A stretch of 64,000 bases of DNA from Acinetobacter sp. CS-2 (lineage in GTDB: Bacteria > Pseudomonadota > Gammaproteobacteria > Pseudomonadales > Moraxellaceae): NCBI RefSeq assembly GCF_016599715.1, contig NZ_CP067019.1, positions 1,736,001-1,800,000 on the forward strand. The letters run 5' to 3'. Shown here piece by piece: positions 27,197 to 36,081 of this stretch; position 1 is the first letter of the stretch; each line of letters begins with the position of its first letter. The notes under the pieces are model-generated. The model had not been told where the DNA came from and searched no databases. It worked only from the letters and a program-made list of their open reading frames with translations. The position numbers and the translations under genes were made by a program.

Positions 27197-29923
27197 TTAT
27201 AATTGTGAACCAATAAAGAAATGCAGACGTATTGGATGATTGTCATCAGAAATACCTGAAGCAACATCTATACGAATAGGGCCAATTGGCGATGCCCAAC
27301 GCAGCCCCAAGCCCATACTGTATGCAGTAGGCGTATTGAAATCTTTATCATAAGCATTGCCGACATCGCTAAAAATGGCTGCACGCCAACCTTCTTTAAA
27401 TTGATAGTTATATTCAAGTGATCCCACAGCCAGAGCCTGACCACCGATTTTAAATCCATTTTCTTCCGGCGATAGACTTTTATAGTCAAAACCGCGTACT
27501 GTCTGATCACCACCAGTAAAGTAACGCAGGTTATAAGGCACCTTGCTAAAATCTTGAGTCAAGATATAACCCAAATCGCCACGCCCGACAAACTGGTGAC
27601 TATCATTTTCACCCAATGAATAAATAAAACGCCAGCCTGCATTGAGAATGGCCATATCAGCATCAGACAATAATGACTCACTGCCAAGTTCGACCTTATA
27701 GGTCTGCTTAAAGCCTTTACCCGGATTGACCCGTTTATCGCTGGTCGCAAGTGATGCCTCATAACCCAACAATAAAGATTGCTGCTGGTCATTGGCATTG
27801 GCAATAAAGGCATCCGGAATTTCATTGGTATTAATGGTTCCCTGTTGGGTAATCTGATCCAAACGATAACGGAGACCAAAAGTATGTTGCCAGCTACCAC
27901 GCGGTCTTTTAATAATTCTGTCAGCACCAGCCACAGCAGATTCAATCTTCAGGCTATTCCCCTGTGCCACGTCATCACGTTCTTCACGTTCATAACCGCC
28001 AACGATACTGATGTAGTCATTGATAGGATCGTGATAGGGAATATTATAACGTCCGTCGATAGACTGGCGAATTTGCGACACTTCCATGTTGGCATCAAAA
28101 GAATGTCCACGGCGGTTGACGATGGCACGGCGGTACTGAGCACGTAATCGTGCTCCTGTATCGGAACCATAACCTGCCCCCAGTTCTGCACTATTTAAAC
28201 GATCAGCATTTAAAGTTACGATCACTGGAACTTTCTTCTCTTCACGTGCCTGAACTTTTAAACGATCTTCTTCAGATTGTCTGGTTTCCTGCTGTGCACG
28301 CATCTGACGAAGATTTTCATCCCCTTCAGTTTCCTCTTGACCCGCAAACTGGGTTTCATCGGCTACAGATTGGGTGACTTCTTTAGCGGAAGCGACCCGT
28401 TTTTTATCCTGAACGCTAGCCTCACTTTCAGATATTTTTTGCTGATCGACCAAAGCCTGAATATCGGGCGGCAGTTCCAGCGCTTTCTCAACTGGATCTG
28501 GATGTATTGCATCCACCAGAGTGTAATTAAAATAACGCGAGTTGGTGAGGTTATTGGCTAAACCATTGACACGCCAGAAAGTATAATCGGCACCATCCTC
28601 CCAGGAAACCATACTTTGCAGAACATCCATATCAATTGGAAATGGCTGTGACGGATCACTCATGCGGAATTCGACTGGGCCTAACTTGTAGCGTTCGCCC
28701 GTTTCATAGCGCAGGTTCACATCGACAGTATTTTGTGGCTGGGCTACTTTTACATCATGCAGGCGCCAATAGCTGTCAAAGTAACCGTTGTTGGTTGCGG
28801 CATCGCTAATACGGTTTTTGGTTTCCTCATATAGACCATGGTTGAAAATATCGCCTACATCCTGATCGGGCAAAAGCCGGATCACCTGAAACTGGGGCTG
28901 GTTTTCTCCTGCACCGCTAAATTCAATATTCTGTGCTTTAATCTGTACCGGTGCATTTGTCGTTACTCTGACCCGAACACGACTTTCACTGAGTTTCTCG
29001 AATTTAAATTCGGCATTATAAAAGCCAACTGCTTGTGCAGCCTGATTTGACAATGTCCTCAGCTGCGGCAATGCTGAAGGGAAATCACTAAAAGATTCCC
29101 GGGTAAAACTGGAAAGTTTAGCTCTGATATTTTCTTTCAGATTTTCCATAGCCTGCGCATAAGCTTTGGCTGAAACATCGCTACTATTTGCTGTAGGGAC
29201 AATAATCACATCGGCACTGATACGATCCAGCTTGGCAGTATTTAGCTGACGCGGCGGGCGTATTTTATATAACCAGCGTTTAAAGAAATTCGGTTCTTCA
29301 ATTTCATCAGTGGGGGCCAGTTCAGGTAAAGTTTTACCGGCTGCATTGGCTTCAACCACAATCTGGCTATCTGCCTCAATATTCGACATCAACTGATCGA
29401 TATTTACCGGTGCCTGATTAATTTCAACCAACTCTTGTTGTGTGGCATCAGAAACGGCTACTTCTGTGCTCTGACCGGCGCGGTATTGCTGGGCTTCTCG
29501 TTTCGCCTCTTCGGCAACCCGAAAAATTTCATTTGCCATTTCTGCATTGACAGGGGTTATCGGCAGTTCTTCCAGATCTTCAAATTCAATCGGCTTGAAT
29601 TCTTCCAGAGGTTGGGTTGCCTGTTCTTGCTGCTCCAGCATTTGCAAGCTATCAGGTTCAATCGGAGTTTGCTGAATGTTTTCTGGCTTTTCCAATTCTG
29701 CACTACTGCCCACACCCTGCTGAATAGCTTCATTTTTGAGTTGTTGCTGAAATTCCGCTTCAGTGATGATGCTATTTGGCTGAGTCACTTGTGCAAAACC
29801 GTGTTGAGCCAGTAACATGAGTAAAATACTGAGTCCGAATCGTTTATGCTCATTGTTCCACTGTAAAATGGAATTGACGCTTAAAGTAAGCGTCGTCTTT
29901 TTAAAATTCAGTTTCGAAAGCAT
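27197..29923 (-). CDS. tamA: Outer-membrane assembly protein TamA, extended form
   Basis: An Omp85-family protein with POTRA domains and a 16-strand barrel, partner of TamB. The start chosen is ATG 29923 (MLSKLNFKKTTLTLS) with TAGAG upstream, giving 908 residues; MSLEFF at 29941 is an alternative. A signal-like hydrophobic run (LSILLMLLAQHGFAQ) ends near residue 45. At 908 residues it is much longer than the 577 of Escherichia coli TamA. The extra parts are a Glu/Gln-rich segment (about 45-230) and a charged insert between the last POTRA domain and the barrel (QKISESEASVQDKK to KVQAREEKK). The barrel carries GGDQTVRGFDYKSLSPEE (the VRGF lid-lock motif) and ends in a typical C-terminal strand. 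Confidence 0.9.
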   Translation of the reverse strand: MLSKLNFKKTTLTLSVNSILQWNNEHKRFGLSILLMLLAQHGFAQVTQPNSIITEAEFQQQLKNEAIQQGVGSSAELEKPENIQQTPIEPDSLQMLEQQEQATQPLEEFKPIEFEDLEELPITPVNAEMANEIFRVAEEAKREAQQYRAGQSTEVAVSDATQQELVEINQAPVNIDQLMSNIEADSQIVVEANAAGKTLPELAPTDEIEEPNFFKRWLYKIRPPRQLNTAKLDRISADVIIVPTANSSDVSAKAYAQAMENLKENIRAKLSSFTRESFSDFPSALPQLRTLSNQAAQAVGFYNAEFKFEKLSESRVRVRVTTNAPVQIKAQNIEFSGAGENQPQFQVIRLLPDQDVGDIFNHGLYEETKNRISDAATNNGYFDSYWRLHDVKVAQPQNTVDVNLRYETGERYKLGPVEFRMSDPSQPFPIDMDVLQSMVSWEDGADYTFWRVNGLANNLTNSRYFNYTLVDAIHPDPVEKALELPPDIQALVDQQKISESEASVQDKKRVASAKEVTQSVADETQFAGQEETEGDENLRQMRAQQETRQSEEDRLKVQAREEKKVPVIVTLNADRLNSAELGAGYGSDTGARLRAQYRRAIVNRRGHSFDANMEVSQIRQSIDGRYNIPYHDPINDYISIVGGYEREERDDVAQGNSLKIESAVAGADRIIKRPRGSWQHTFGLRYRLDQITQQGTINTNEIPDAFIANANDQQQSLLLGYEASLATSDKRVNPGKGFKQTYKVELGSESLLSDADMAILNAGWRFIYSLGENDSHQFVGRGDLGYILTQDFSKVPYNLRYFTGGDQTVRGFDYKSLSPEENGFKIGGQALAVGSLEYNYQFKEGWRAAIFSDVGNAYDKDFNTPTAYSMGLGLRWASPIGPIRIDVASGISDDNHPIRLHFFIGSQL

Positions 29924-30100
29924 AAAAAACTCTAAACTCATATAATATTTGTAATGGAAATGCCCAATGAAAGCTCGCTAACAAACTCAAATCTATTGGA
30001 ATTTTCACTAAAGTATAGGTTAAAAACATCATACATGATTTTTATAGTGTTTTACCAAATGCTCACATTTCTTAATAAAACTTAATGAAGTCCACAAACC

Positions 30101-31423
30101 ATGGAAAAAAATGAACATCTCTTAGGCACACGCCGGTTTTTACCGATGTTTGTCACTCAATTTTTTGGTGCCCTGAATGACAACGTGTATAAACAAGCCT
30201 TGTTACTGGTCATTACCTATGGTTGGATTAGCCAGCAAACTGCCAGCGTAAGCACACTGAATAACCTTGCAGCCTTGTTGTTTATTTTACCCTATTTCAT
30301 TTTCTCTGCCACAGCCGGACAGATTGCCGACAAATACGAACGTTCACAACTTGTACGGGGCATCAAGATTCTCGAAATCGTGATTATGCTGATTGGCTCG
30401 GCGGGTTTTTTACTCGGTCATTTGTGGCTTTTATTATTAGCTTTATTTTTAATGGGTACTCACTCGACTTTCTTCGGGCCAATCAAATATGCCATTTTGC
30501 CAGAAATTTTAAAGCCCAATGAATTGATGTCCGGAAATGCCTTATTTCAGTCAGGAACTTCTATTGCCATTTTAGTCGGGATGATTTTAGGCGGTGCGGT
30601 CATTTCTGCCTCGGACGGCAATTTGTTGTGGATCAGCTTAACGATTGTGACGATTGCCTTGCTGGGATATTTTTCCAGTCGTTTCGTATTAAAGCAAAAA
30701 GTGACTTCACCAGACGTACACATTGACTGGAACTTTTTTAGAACCAGCTTTCAAACTCTGGGTTATGCCAAAAGTTTACCAATGGTGTTCCTGATTTTAC
30801 TGGGCAATTCCTGGTACTGGTTTTATGGCGCAACCTATCTCACTCAAATTCCGCAGCTGACTCAACAAAACCTGCATGCTTCTGAAAATGTAGTCAGCCT
30901 GCTATTAACGTTCTTCTCTGTCGGGATTGGCATCGGTTCGTTATTGTGCCGCAGAATTGGCGGTACAGAAGTCAATTTGAAAATGGTTCCGATAGGAGCG
31001 ATTGGCTTAACCGTGTTTGCTTTTTATCTGGCAGCCAGTTTGGCTTTTGTGCCAGAACGTAGTGGTGAATTGCTCAGCTTGAAAGATGTTTTTACCCAAG
31101 GCTGGAGTTATTACCATGTCATGCTTGCTGTGACATTACTTGGGATTAGTGGCGGTTTTTATATCGTACCGCTTTATGCCATGATGCAGGCTTTTTCGCC
31201 GCCATCACATCGCGCACGTGTAGTTGCTGCAAACAACATTCTCAATGCCATATTCATGGTATCCTCTGCTATATTTTCTATTATCATCTTAAGTGTGCTT
31301 AAGATTGATATTAAAATACTTTTTAGTATCACAGCGATTCTAAGCGCCATTTTCACTACATGGCTCTTGTTTAAGCTCAAGCCCATGCTTGCAGCACAGC
31401 AACAAGATGCTTTAGAGGATTAA
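30101..31423 (+). CDS. MFS transporter, LplT/Aas-like
   Basis: This 440-residue protein has 12 predicted membrane helices. The N-terminus FVTQFFGALNDNVYKQALL is the hallmark of the lysophospholipid transporter (LplT) branch, which in some bacteria is fused to acyltransferase/ligase domains (Aas). GQIADKYERSQLVRGIK is the MFS loop 2-3 motif and FGPIKYAILPEIL is typical of LplT. It likely flips lysophospholipids across the inner membrane. The ribosome site before ATG 30101 is weak. It is divergent from tamA and ends 4 bp before coq7, so the two are probably one transcript. Confidence 0.8.
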   Translation: MEKNEHLLGTRRFLPMFVTQFFGALNDNVYKQALLLVITYGWISQQTASVSTLNNLAALLFILPYFIFSATAGQIADKYERSQLVRGIKILEIVIMLIGSAGFLLGHLWLLLLALFLMGTHSTFFGPIKYAILPEILKPNELMSGNALFQSGTSIAILVGMILGGAVISASDGNLLWISLTIVTIALLGYFSSRFVLKQKVTSPDVHIDWNFFRTSFQTLGYAKSLPMVFLILLGNSWYWFYGATYLTQIPQLTQQNLHASENVVSLLLTFFSVGIGIGSLLCRRIGGTEVNLKMVPIGAIGLTVFAFYLAASLAFVPERSGELLSLKDVFTQGWSYYHVMLAVTLLGISGGFYIVPLYAMMQAFSPPSHRARVVAANNILNAIFMVSSAIFSIIILSVLKIDIKILFSITAILSAIFTTWLLFKLKPMLAAQQQDALED

Positions 31424-31427
31424 TTTT

Positions 31428-32063
31428 ATGCGCCAATATACCGGTATTGACAAATTTATTCATTCATTTGACCAGGCGCTACGCAGCCTGGTTCCGGGCA
31501 CAACCTCTGCACACCGTGAAAACCCGGGAAATGAAGTTGAAACCAAACTCGGTGTCAGTGAAGCGCGCCATGTGGCCGGTTTAATGCGGGTCAATCATAG
31601 CGGTGAAGTGTGCGCCCAGGCGCTTTATCATGGTCAGGCATTAACAGCCAAACTCCCGAATGTACGCCGTGAAATGGAACAGGCTGCAATTGAAGAACAG
31701 GATCATTTGGCCTGGTGTGAAGACCGTTTAAAAGAGCTGGATAGCCATACCAGTTTGCTTAATCCGGTGTGGTATGGCCTGTCTTTTGGCATGGGTGCGA
31801 TTGCCGGTATTGCCGGGGATAAATATAGCCTTGGTTTTGTGGCAGAAACAGAACGTCAGGTGAGCTTGCATTTACAGCATCATATCAGTCAGTTACCTGA
31901 ACAGGATGAACGTTCACGTAAAATACTGGTGCAAATGAATGAAGATGAATTGCATCATCGAGATACCGCACTGAAGGCTGGCGGTGTAGATTTACCAATA
32001 CCAGTCCGTATTACCATGACCGCTATTTCCAAACTGATGACCAAGACCAGTTATTATATTTAA
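31428..32063 (+). CDS. coq7: 2-polyprenyl-3-methyl-6-methoxy-1,4-benzoquinone monooxygenase
   Basis: It hydroxylates demethoxyubiquinone in ubiquinone synthesis, the Coq7-type di-iron enzyme found in Acinetobacter and Pseudomonas instead of UbiF. The 211-residue protein has the carboxylate-bridged di-iron motifs: Glu in MRVNHSGEVCAQALY, EEQDHLAWCEDRL (ExxH), an upper-helix Glu in VAETERQVSLHLQHH and NEDELHHRDTAL (ExxH). GAGGA lies 9 bases before ATG 31428. It follows the LplT-like gene by 4 bp. It links to the ubiquinol oxidase operon at 58-63 kb through ubiquinone, but the genes are not adjacent. Confidence 0.93.
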   Translation: MRQYTGIDKFIHSFDQALRSLVPGTTSAHRENPGNEVETKLGVSEARHVAGLMRVNHSGEVCAQALYHGQALTAKLPNVRREMEQAAIEEQDHLAWCEDRLKELDSHTSLLNPVWYGLSFGMGAIAGIAGDKYSLGFVAETERQVSLHLQHHISQLPEQDERSRKILVQMNEDELHHRDTALKAGGVDLPIPVRITMTAISKLMTKTSYYI

Positions 32064-32079
32064 TCTACATTTGCATGAT

Positions 32080-32107
32080 TAAGCCTACTTGAATGTGGGC
32101 TTTTTTA
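32080..32107 (+). terminator. Terminator of coq7
   Basis: AAGCCTAC / GTGGGCTT hairpin with one G-U pair, followed by TTTTTT. Confidence 0.8.
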
Positions 32108-32129
32108 TGTCTATTCATCACGATTTTTT

Positions 32130-32462
32130 CTAACGAACAACTATAGAATACATAATCTGAAACAATAAAATACAGGCCACCACCGCCAGAACAGTATCAA
32201 TATCATGATGATAAAGCAGTATTTTCGCCCAAAATACATGTAACCAGTGAATCTTCTACAATCCGACACTCACTATCACAAAGAGCCAAATAAAGCAAGC
32301 AAGCAGACTCAGCAGTACATATGTTCCCAAGGGATAAGCTTTGATTCCGATAAAAATCGGCAGAAGGTTTCTGAGCTCCCCCAATAAAATTGCATCAATA
32401 AAATGTTCAGCACGGGATGATTGTCGATGACACTGCTGACCTGAGCAATTTTTTATGCCAAA
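32130..32462 (-). pseudogene. Decayed membrane-protein gene, DedA-like C-terminal part
   Basis: The minus strand reads as protein from about 32462 to TAG at 32132: CSGQQCHRQSSRAEHFIDAI, then LLGELRNLLPIFIGIKAYPLG, a hydrophobic run (VLLSLLACFIWLFVIVSV), an in-frame TAG (32258-32256), and further coding-like sequence KIHWLHVFWAKILLYHHD and VLAVVVACILLFQIMYS. No start codon is present and a TAA closes the frame upstream. The pattern (polar loop with Arg/Glu, R..LP.F.GI, then a helix) resembles the C-terminal part of DedA/SNARE-associated membrane proteins, but this is tentative. It looks like a truncated gene with a nonsense mutation. Confidence 0.5.
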
Positions 32463-32889
32463 TTATTGTTTATTGCAAAGACCTGTCTAATTTTTTTAAT
32501 CTTTTTTCAGTAGAATAAAGTGATTGCTTGGCAGATATCATCTCATCAATATGATGTTTTTTAGGCTTTTATAGGCAGGGTATTATTTATATATATCTTA
32601 CTCCTTTACAATAGACTGTTTTAAAAAAACTTTTTATCCCAAAAAATAAATCTCAAAATATCAGAAATAGAGCTGCTTCCTTGTGAGTTTTTGCTTACAA
32701 CACGTGTCTAAAATTTTAGTGGGATGAATAGGTTTTTATAGCACCCAGTAAAGCTTCTATTTTTGTAAAATTTATACAATACGATGACCAAAACATATAA
32801 AAAGATTCATTCGTATACTTTATAAAAATAAATATTAGCTGCATAAAGAACAAAAAAACCAACAACAAAAATAATTTAAGGAGCAAGGT
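32463..32889. other. Intergenic region upstream of ppnP
   Basis: AT-rich. It contains TTGTGAG-N6-CTTACAA at 32681-32700 followed by TAAAAT at 32710, a possible regulated promoter for ppnP about 175 bp upstream of its start. A closely similar element occurs at 33434-33453. Nothing else was seen. Confidence 0.4.
32681..32700. promoter_or_regulatory. Inverted element TTGTGAG-N6-CTTACAA, copy 1
   Basis: Seven-base arms with one mismatch and a 6-bp spacer. The last nine bases (TGCTTACAA) are identical to copy 2 at 33434-33453. It sits in the -35 region of a possible promoter with TAAAAT at 32710-32715. Confidence 0.4.
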
Positions 32890-33216
32890 ATGTCTACCCA
32901 GTTCAATTTTGTCTCTGTCCAGAAAAAATCAAATATCCATTTTGATGGCTGTTCTATCAGTCATGTAATTGAATTAACAGACGGAAGAAAAAAAACCTTA
33001 GGTGTGATTCTGCCCACAGAGCGTCCTCTGGTATTTGAAACTGTGGTCGCTGAACGCATAGAAATTGTTTCAGGCAAGTGTTTGGTTCAAATTGGCAACA
33101 ATACAGAGAGCCAAACCTATCATGCTGGTGAATCTTTTTATGTGCCTAAAAAAACCCAATTTAAAATTATCACGGATGATATTGTCGATTACGTTTGCCA
33201 TCTGGAAGACCGTTAG
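32890..33216 (+). CDS. ppnP: Pyrimidine/purine nucleoside phosphorylase
   Basis: A small cupin-fold phosphorylase (PpnP, formerly DUF1255) that cleaves nucleosides to base and ribose-1-phosphate. The 108 residues match the family length, with the conserved pieces GRKKTLGVILPTERPLVFET, VSGKCLVQIG and YHAGESFYVPKKTQFKI. AAGGAG 7-8 bases before ATG 32890 supports the start. It stands alone, with its own promoter region and terminator. Confidence 0.92.
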   Translation: MSTQFNFVSVQKKSNIHFDGCSISHVIELTDGRKKTLGVILPTERPLVFETVVAERIEIVSGKCLVQIGNNTESQTYHAGESFYVPKKTQFKIITDDIVDYVCHLEDR

Positions 33217-33257
33217 GTTTGGTAACAACCCTTATTACACATTAATTAGTCGACAAT

Positions 33258-33288
33258 AAAAAAGCCCGGCATCCTGTCGGGCTTTTTC
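33258..33288. terminator. Bidirectional terminator
   Basis: AAAAAGCCCG-(9-base loop)-CGGGCTTTTT after ppnP. On the minus strand it directly follows the stop (33287-33289) of a coding-like remnant, so it may have served both genes. Confidence 0.85.
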
Positions 33289-33402
33289 ATATGGGTTCGC
33301 TCGGTATAACTCCTGTCGTACCTGACTGTCCTTGTGCTTGTTTGTTATTATTCTTTTGCAGAACTTCCTGTTCTTGTTGAACTCATCATATGAAATTTCC
33401 AA
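33287..33402 (-). pseudogene. Small frameshifted gene remnant
   Basis: On the minus strand a frame reads QQEQEVLQKNNNKQAQGQ, then SGTTGVIPSEPI and TGA directly before the terminator. It has no start in its own frame. Another frame begins with ATG ATG at 33390 region (MMSSTRTGSSAKE) and stops early. A frameshift joining the two would restore a short Gln/Asn/Ser-rich protein. Upstream on this strand lie a TTATAG-like -10 and the inverted element at 33434-33453. It is best read as a decayed small gene. Confidence 0.35.
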
Positions 33403-33764
33403 TATTTCAAATAGAAGCTATAACATTAAATTCATGTGAGCAAATGCTTACAAAACGAAGTAAAAATCACCCGATACTTATTAACAAAAATTCCAGATCA
33501 TCTTTCTCCAGGAACAATTTGGAACGGTAAATAAAGAAAATTCTATGCTCAATCAACTTATAATCACATATATTTCTCGTCCCAAATCATCTTTGAAACA
33601 TTTAAAAAACCAATAAAAAAACAGATTTCGAGAAAAATTATTATTTGATGATGCCATTAAAACTTCATTTAATTCTGCTATCTTCTGAGCAGAACAATGC
33701 ATGACAATTACCCTATTTTATTAATTAAATTTTCAGCCGCTATGGTTGGGGTCAGGAGTATCGA
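33403..33764. other. Intergenic region upstream of the subtilase gene
   Basis: AT-rich. It holds the second inverted element at 33434-33453 and the presumed promoter of the subtilase gene. No coding sequence was seen. Confidence 0.35.
33434..33453. promoter_or_regulatory. Inverted element TGTGAG-N6-CTTACAA, copy 2
   Basis: ATGTGAGCAAATGCTTACAA matches copy 1 at 32681-32700 at the outer positions and over TGCTTACAA. Read on the minus strand it is followed by a TTATAG -10-like sequence. Confidence 0.4.
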
Positions 33765-35387
33765 ATGAACAGGATCCATAAAATTTCCATCTTTGCAGCA
33801 AGTTCAGCTGTTGCTGTCCTGGCTTATGCGGTAAGTACACCATCGAATAAAGCCGCTACAACAGTAGTAAAACAAGATCAAGTACTGACCAACCAACAAG
33901 TTTCCACACCCAGCACAACGACAGCAAGCTCTTCACCAACCGTATTAGCACCCACATTGACCAGCACGACAACAGCTTCACCCATCAAGAACCAGTATAT
34001 TGTAGTGCTCCAAGCGGGTTCAGATCTCCCTGCACAAGCTGCTGCAGCAATAGCAAAACAGCATGGGGGGCAAGTTTTATTTACGTATAACCGGGCGATT
34101 CGTGGTTTTGCCGTACGTATTCCAGAACAGGCTACGTCAGCTTTCCTTACGGCTATGCAGAAAAATCCGCAAGTCAGTTATGTAGAAGAAGATACTCTGA
34201 TGCAGGCTAATACAATCACGCAAAGCAATCCTGTATGGGGTCTGGATCGTATTGACCAGCACAATTTGCCACTAAGCAAATCATTTAGCTATAACAAAAC
34301 TGGTTCTGCGGTGAATGCCTATATTGTCGATACCGGTATTTTAGCCTCACATCAAGAATTTAACGGTCGTGTACAAACTGGTTATTCTGCAATTGCCGAT
34401 AACAATGGCACCAATGACTGTAACGGCCATGGTACACATGTGGCTGGCACTGTAGGTGGCAGTACGTATGGAATCGCAAAAAATGTGGGCTTGGTACCTG
34501 TACGGGTACTCGATTGTGCAGGCTCAGGTGCTATGAGTGGTGTGATTGCCGGACTGGACTGGATTATTCAAAATGGTCGAAAACCCGCAGTGGTGAATAT
34601 GTCTCTCGGTGGCAGTGCCTATAGTACCCTCGATACTGCTATAGATAACCTGTTTAATAACGGCTATGTACCAGTGGTTGCTGCAGGCAATGCAAATACC
34701 GATGCATGTACCAGCTCTCCTGCTCGCGCAGGCAAAGCCATTACTGTTGCTGCCACAGATTCAACCGACACCCGTGCCAGCTACTCGAATTATGGTAGTT
34801 GTGTCGATCTTTTCGCTCCAGGCAGTCAGATTACCTCTGCTTGGATTGGTAGCAATAGCTCGGCAGCAACTGCCAGCGGAACCTCAATGGCTTCGCCACA
34901 TGTTGCAGGCGTAGTCGCGACACTACTGGAAAATAACAGTACTGCAACACCGCAAAGTATTACTGATCAACTACTCAACCAAAGCACTATAAATCTGATT
35001 CAAAATCCGATGGGTAGCCCAAACCGATTGCTCTATAGCTTGGTAGACACACAGACCATTACCCCAGTACCAAGCATTATTGCGCATATCAGCAAACTCA
35101 ACGCAACAACACTACGTTATCGTAACGGTACATGGCGTGCCAATGTGAGCATTTCTGTGGTCGACAGCAATAACCTTGCCGTGCCGAATGCAACAGTAAC
35201 CGGCAGTTTCTCTGTAGGTGGCAGCAATCTTAACTGTACGACAAACAGCTTGGGACAATGCCAAATCAATAGCGGCACCATCAAAAGTGCAACGCAGACT
35301 ACCTTTAACGTCAACAATATTAGTGGCAGCAACCTGACCTATGCAGCCAGCAGCAATTTGGTCAGCTCCATTACTATTTACCGCTAA
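33765..35387 (+). CDS. Secreted subtilisin-like serine protease (S8 family)
   Basis: This 540-residue protein has an N-terminal signal (KISIFAASSAVAVLAYAVS), a Thr/Ser-rich linker, an I9 inhibitor propeptide (about 76-145: NQYIVVLQAGSDLPAQ to VSYVEEDTLMQ) and a proteinase K/aqualysin-like catalytic domain. The triad is Asp189 (AYIVDTGI), His222 (NGHGTHVAGT) and Ser374 (GTSMASPHVAG), with the oxyanion Asn309 (AAGNAN). Residues about 430-540 form a beta-rich Ig-like C-terminal domain (RANVSISVVDSNNLAVPNAT). CAGGAG lies before ATG 33765. It is a single gene with its own terminator, likely an exported broad-specificity protease. Confidence 0.92.
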   Translation: MNRIHKISIFAASSAVAVLAYAVSTPSNKAATTVVKQDQVLTNQQVSTPSTTTASSSPTVLAPTLTSTTTASPIKNQYIVVLQAGSDLPAQAAAAIAKQHGGQVLFTYNRAIRGFAVRIPEQATSAFLTAMQKNPQVSYVEEDTLMQANTITQSNPVWGLDRIDQHNLPLSKSFSYNKTGSAVNAYIVDTGILASHQEFNGRVQTGYSAIADNNGTNDCNGHGTHVAGTVGGSTYGIAKNVGLVPVRVLDCAGSGAMSGVIAGLDWIIQNGRKPAVVNMSLGGSAYSTLDTAIDNLFNNGYVPVVAAGNANTDACTSSPARAGKAITVAATDSTDTRASYSNYGSCVDLFAPGSQITSAWIGSNSSAATASGTSMASPHVAGVVATLLENNSTATPQSITDQLLNQSTINLIQNPMGSPNRLLYSLVDTQTITPVPSIIAHISKLNATTLRYRNGTWRANVSISVVDSNNLAVPNATVTGSFSVGGSNLNCTTNSLGQCQINSGTIKSATQTTFNVNNISGSNLTYAASSNLVSSITIYR

Positions 35388-35404
35388 ACAGTCCTTGGGA
35401 TAAG

Positions 35405-35433
35405 AAAACGCAACTCTATAGGTTGCGTTTTTT
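35405..35433 (+). terminator. Terminator of the subtilase gene
   Basis: AAAACGCAAC / GTTGCGTTTT hairpin followed by TTT, 18 bp after the stop. Confidence 0.85.
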
Positions 35434-35643
35434 ATAGGATGATTGGCACTTCCCCATAGATCTCAATTACCACAAAATAGCATTTAGATTGTAATACTGT
35501 AGGTGGTTTTTTGAGGATTAATCACATGCTGCTACTCAATTTTTATTACCTAGTGGAGCAAATTAAGTCATCAGGTTGATCTTATTATTGCTTAGGCTAT
35601 TTTTAATCAGCTAAGTTTGATGATATATACAAGGAAATGAATT

Positions 35644-36081
35644 TTAATTTGTCCAATTGACCACTGGAAATTGATGATTTTCATGCTGAAAATCGCTACT
35701 TTGCCAAATATCCAGCATCGGTATTTTAACATCTAGAGCTAATGGCAACTTTTTAGGATTAAACTGCATGTGCTGTAAATCCTGTCCCCAGGCAATTAAA
35801 TCCATATCCAATGAAATTTGATGTGAAGGCCGTACCCGACCAGAATCTGCTTCCATTCTTTTTAATAATGCAATGATATCATCCACCGACATTACAGCTT
35901 TTAACAAACACGCCGCATTCCAGTAATCCGCCCCCACCGCATCACGACACGGAATCACATAAATTTGAGAGAATTGAACCTCTCCCAAACCAGAGATTTG
36001 TTTCATAGCGTTTTGAAAATGCTGTTGGGGATGACAATTACTCGCCAGAGCTAAGGCGAATATCGTTTCGGTGGCGTTCAA
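35644..36081 (-). CDS. Shortened FolK-like protein (HPPK fold)
   Basis: This 145-residue product resembles 6-hydroxymethyl-dihydropterin pyrophosphokinase: ALALASNCHPQQHFQNAM aligns with the AxGSN...L start, DYWNAACLL with the pterin-binding strand, and SLDMDLIAWG with the LDLDLL magnesium motif, giving the two Asp. However, the Trp and Arg usually just before that motif (RWGPR) are replaced (RVRPSHQ), and the conserved C-terminal PH..M..R segment is missing. Catalysis is therefore doubtful. It overlaps folB by 44 bp, so translation is coupled. A complete folK probably exists elsewhere in the genome. Confidence 0.7.
   Translation of the reverse strand: MNATETIFALALASNCHPQQHFQNAMKQISGLGEVQFSQIYVIPCRDAVGADYWNAACLLKAVMSVDDIIALLKRMEADSGRVRPSHQISLDMDLIAWGQDLQHMQFNPKKLPLALDVKIPMLDIWQSSDFQHENHQFPVVNWTN

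Noticed and set aside
27559..28191. Several frames opposite or within tamA
   Set aside because: They are shadows of the long tamA frame without starts or ribosome sites of their own.
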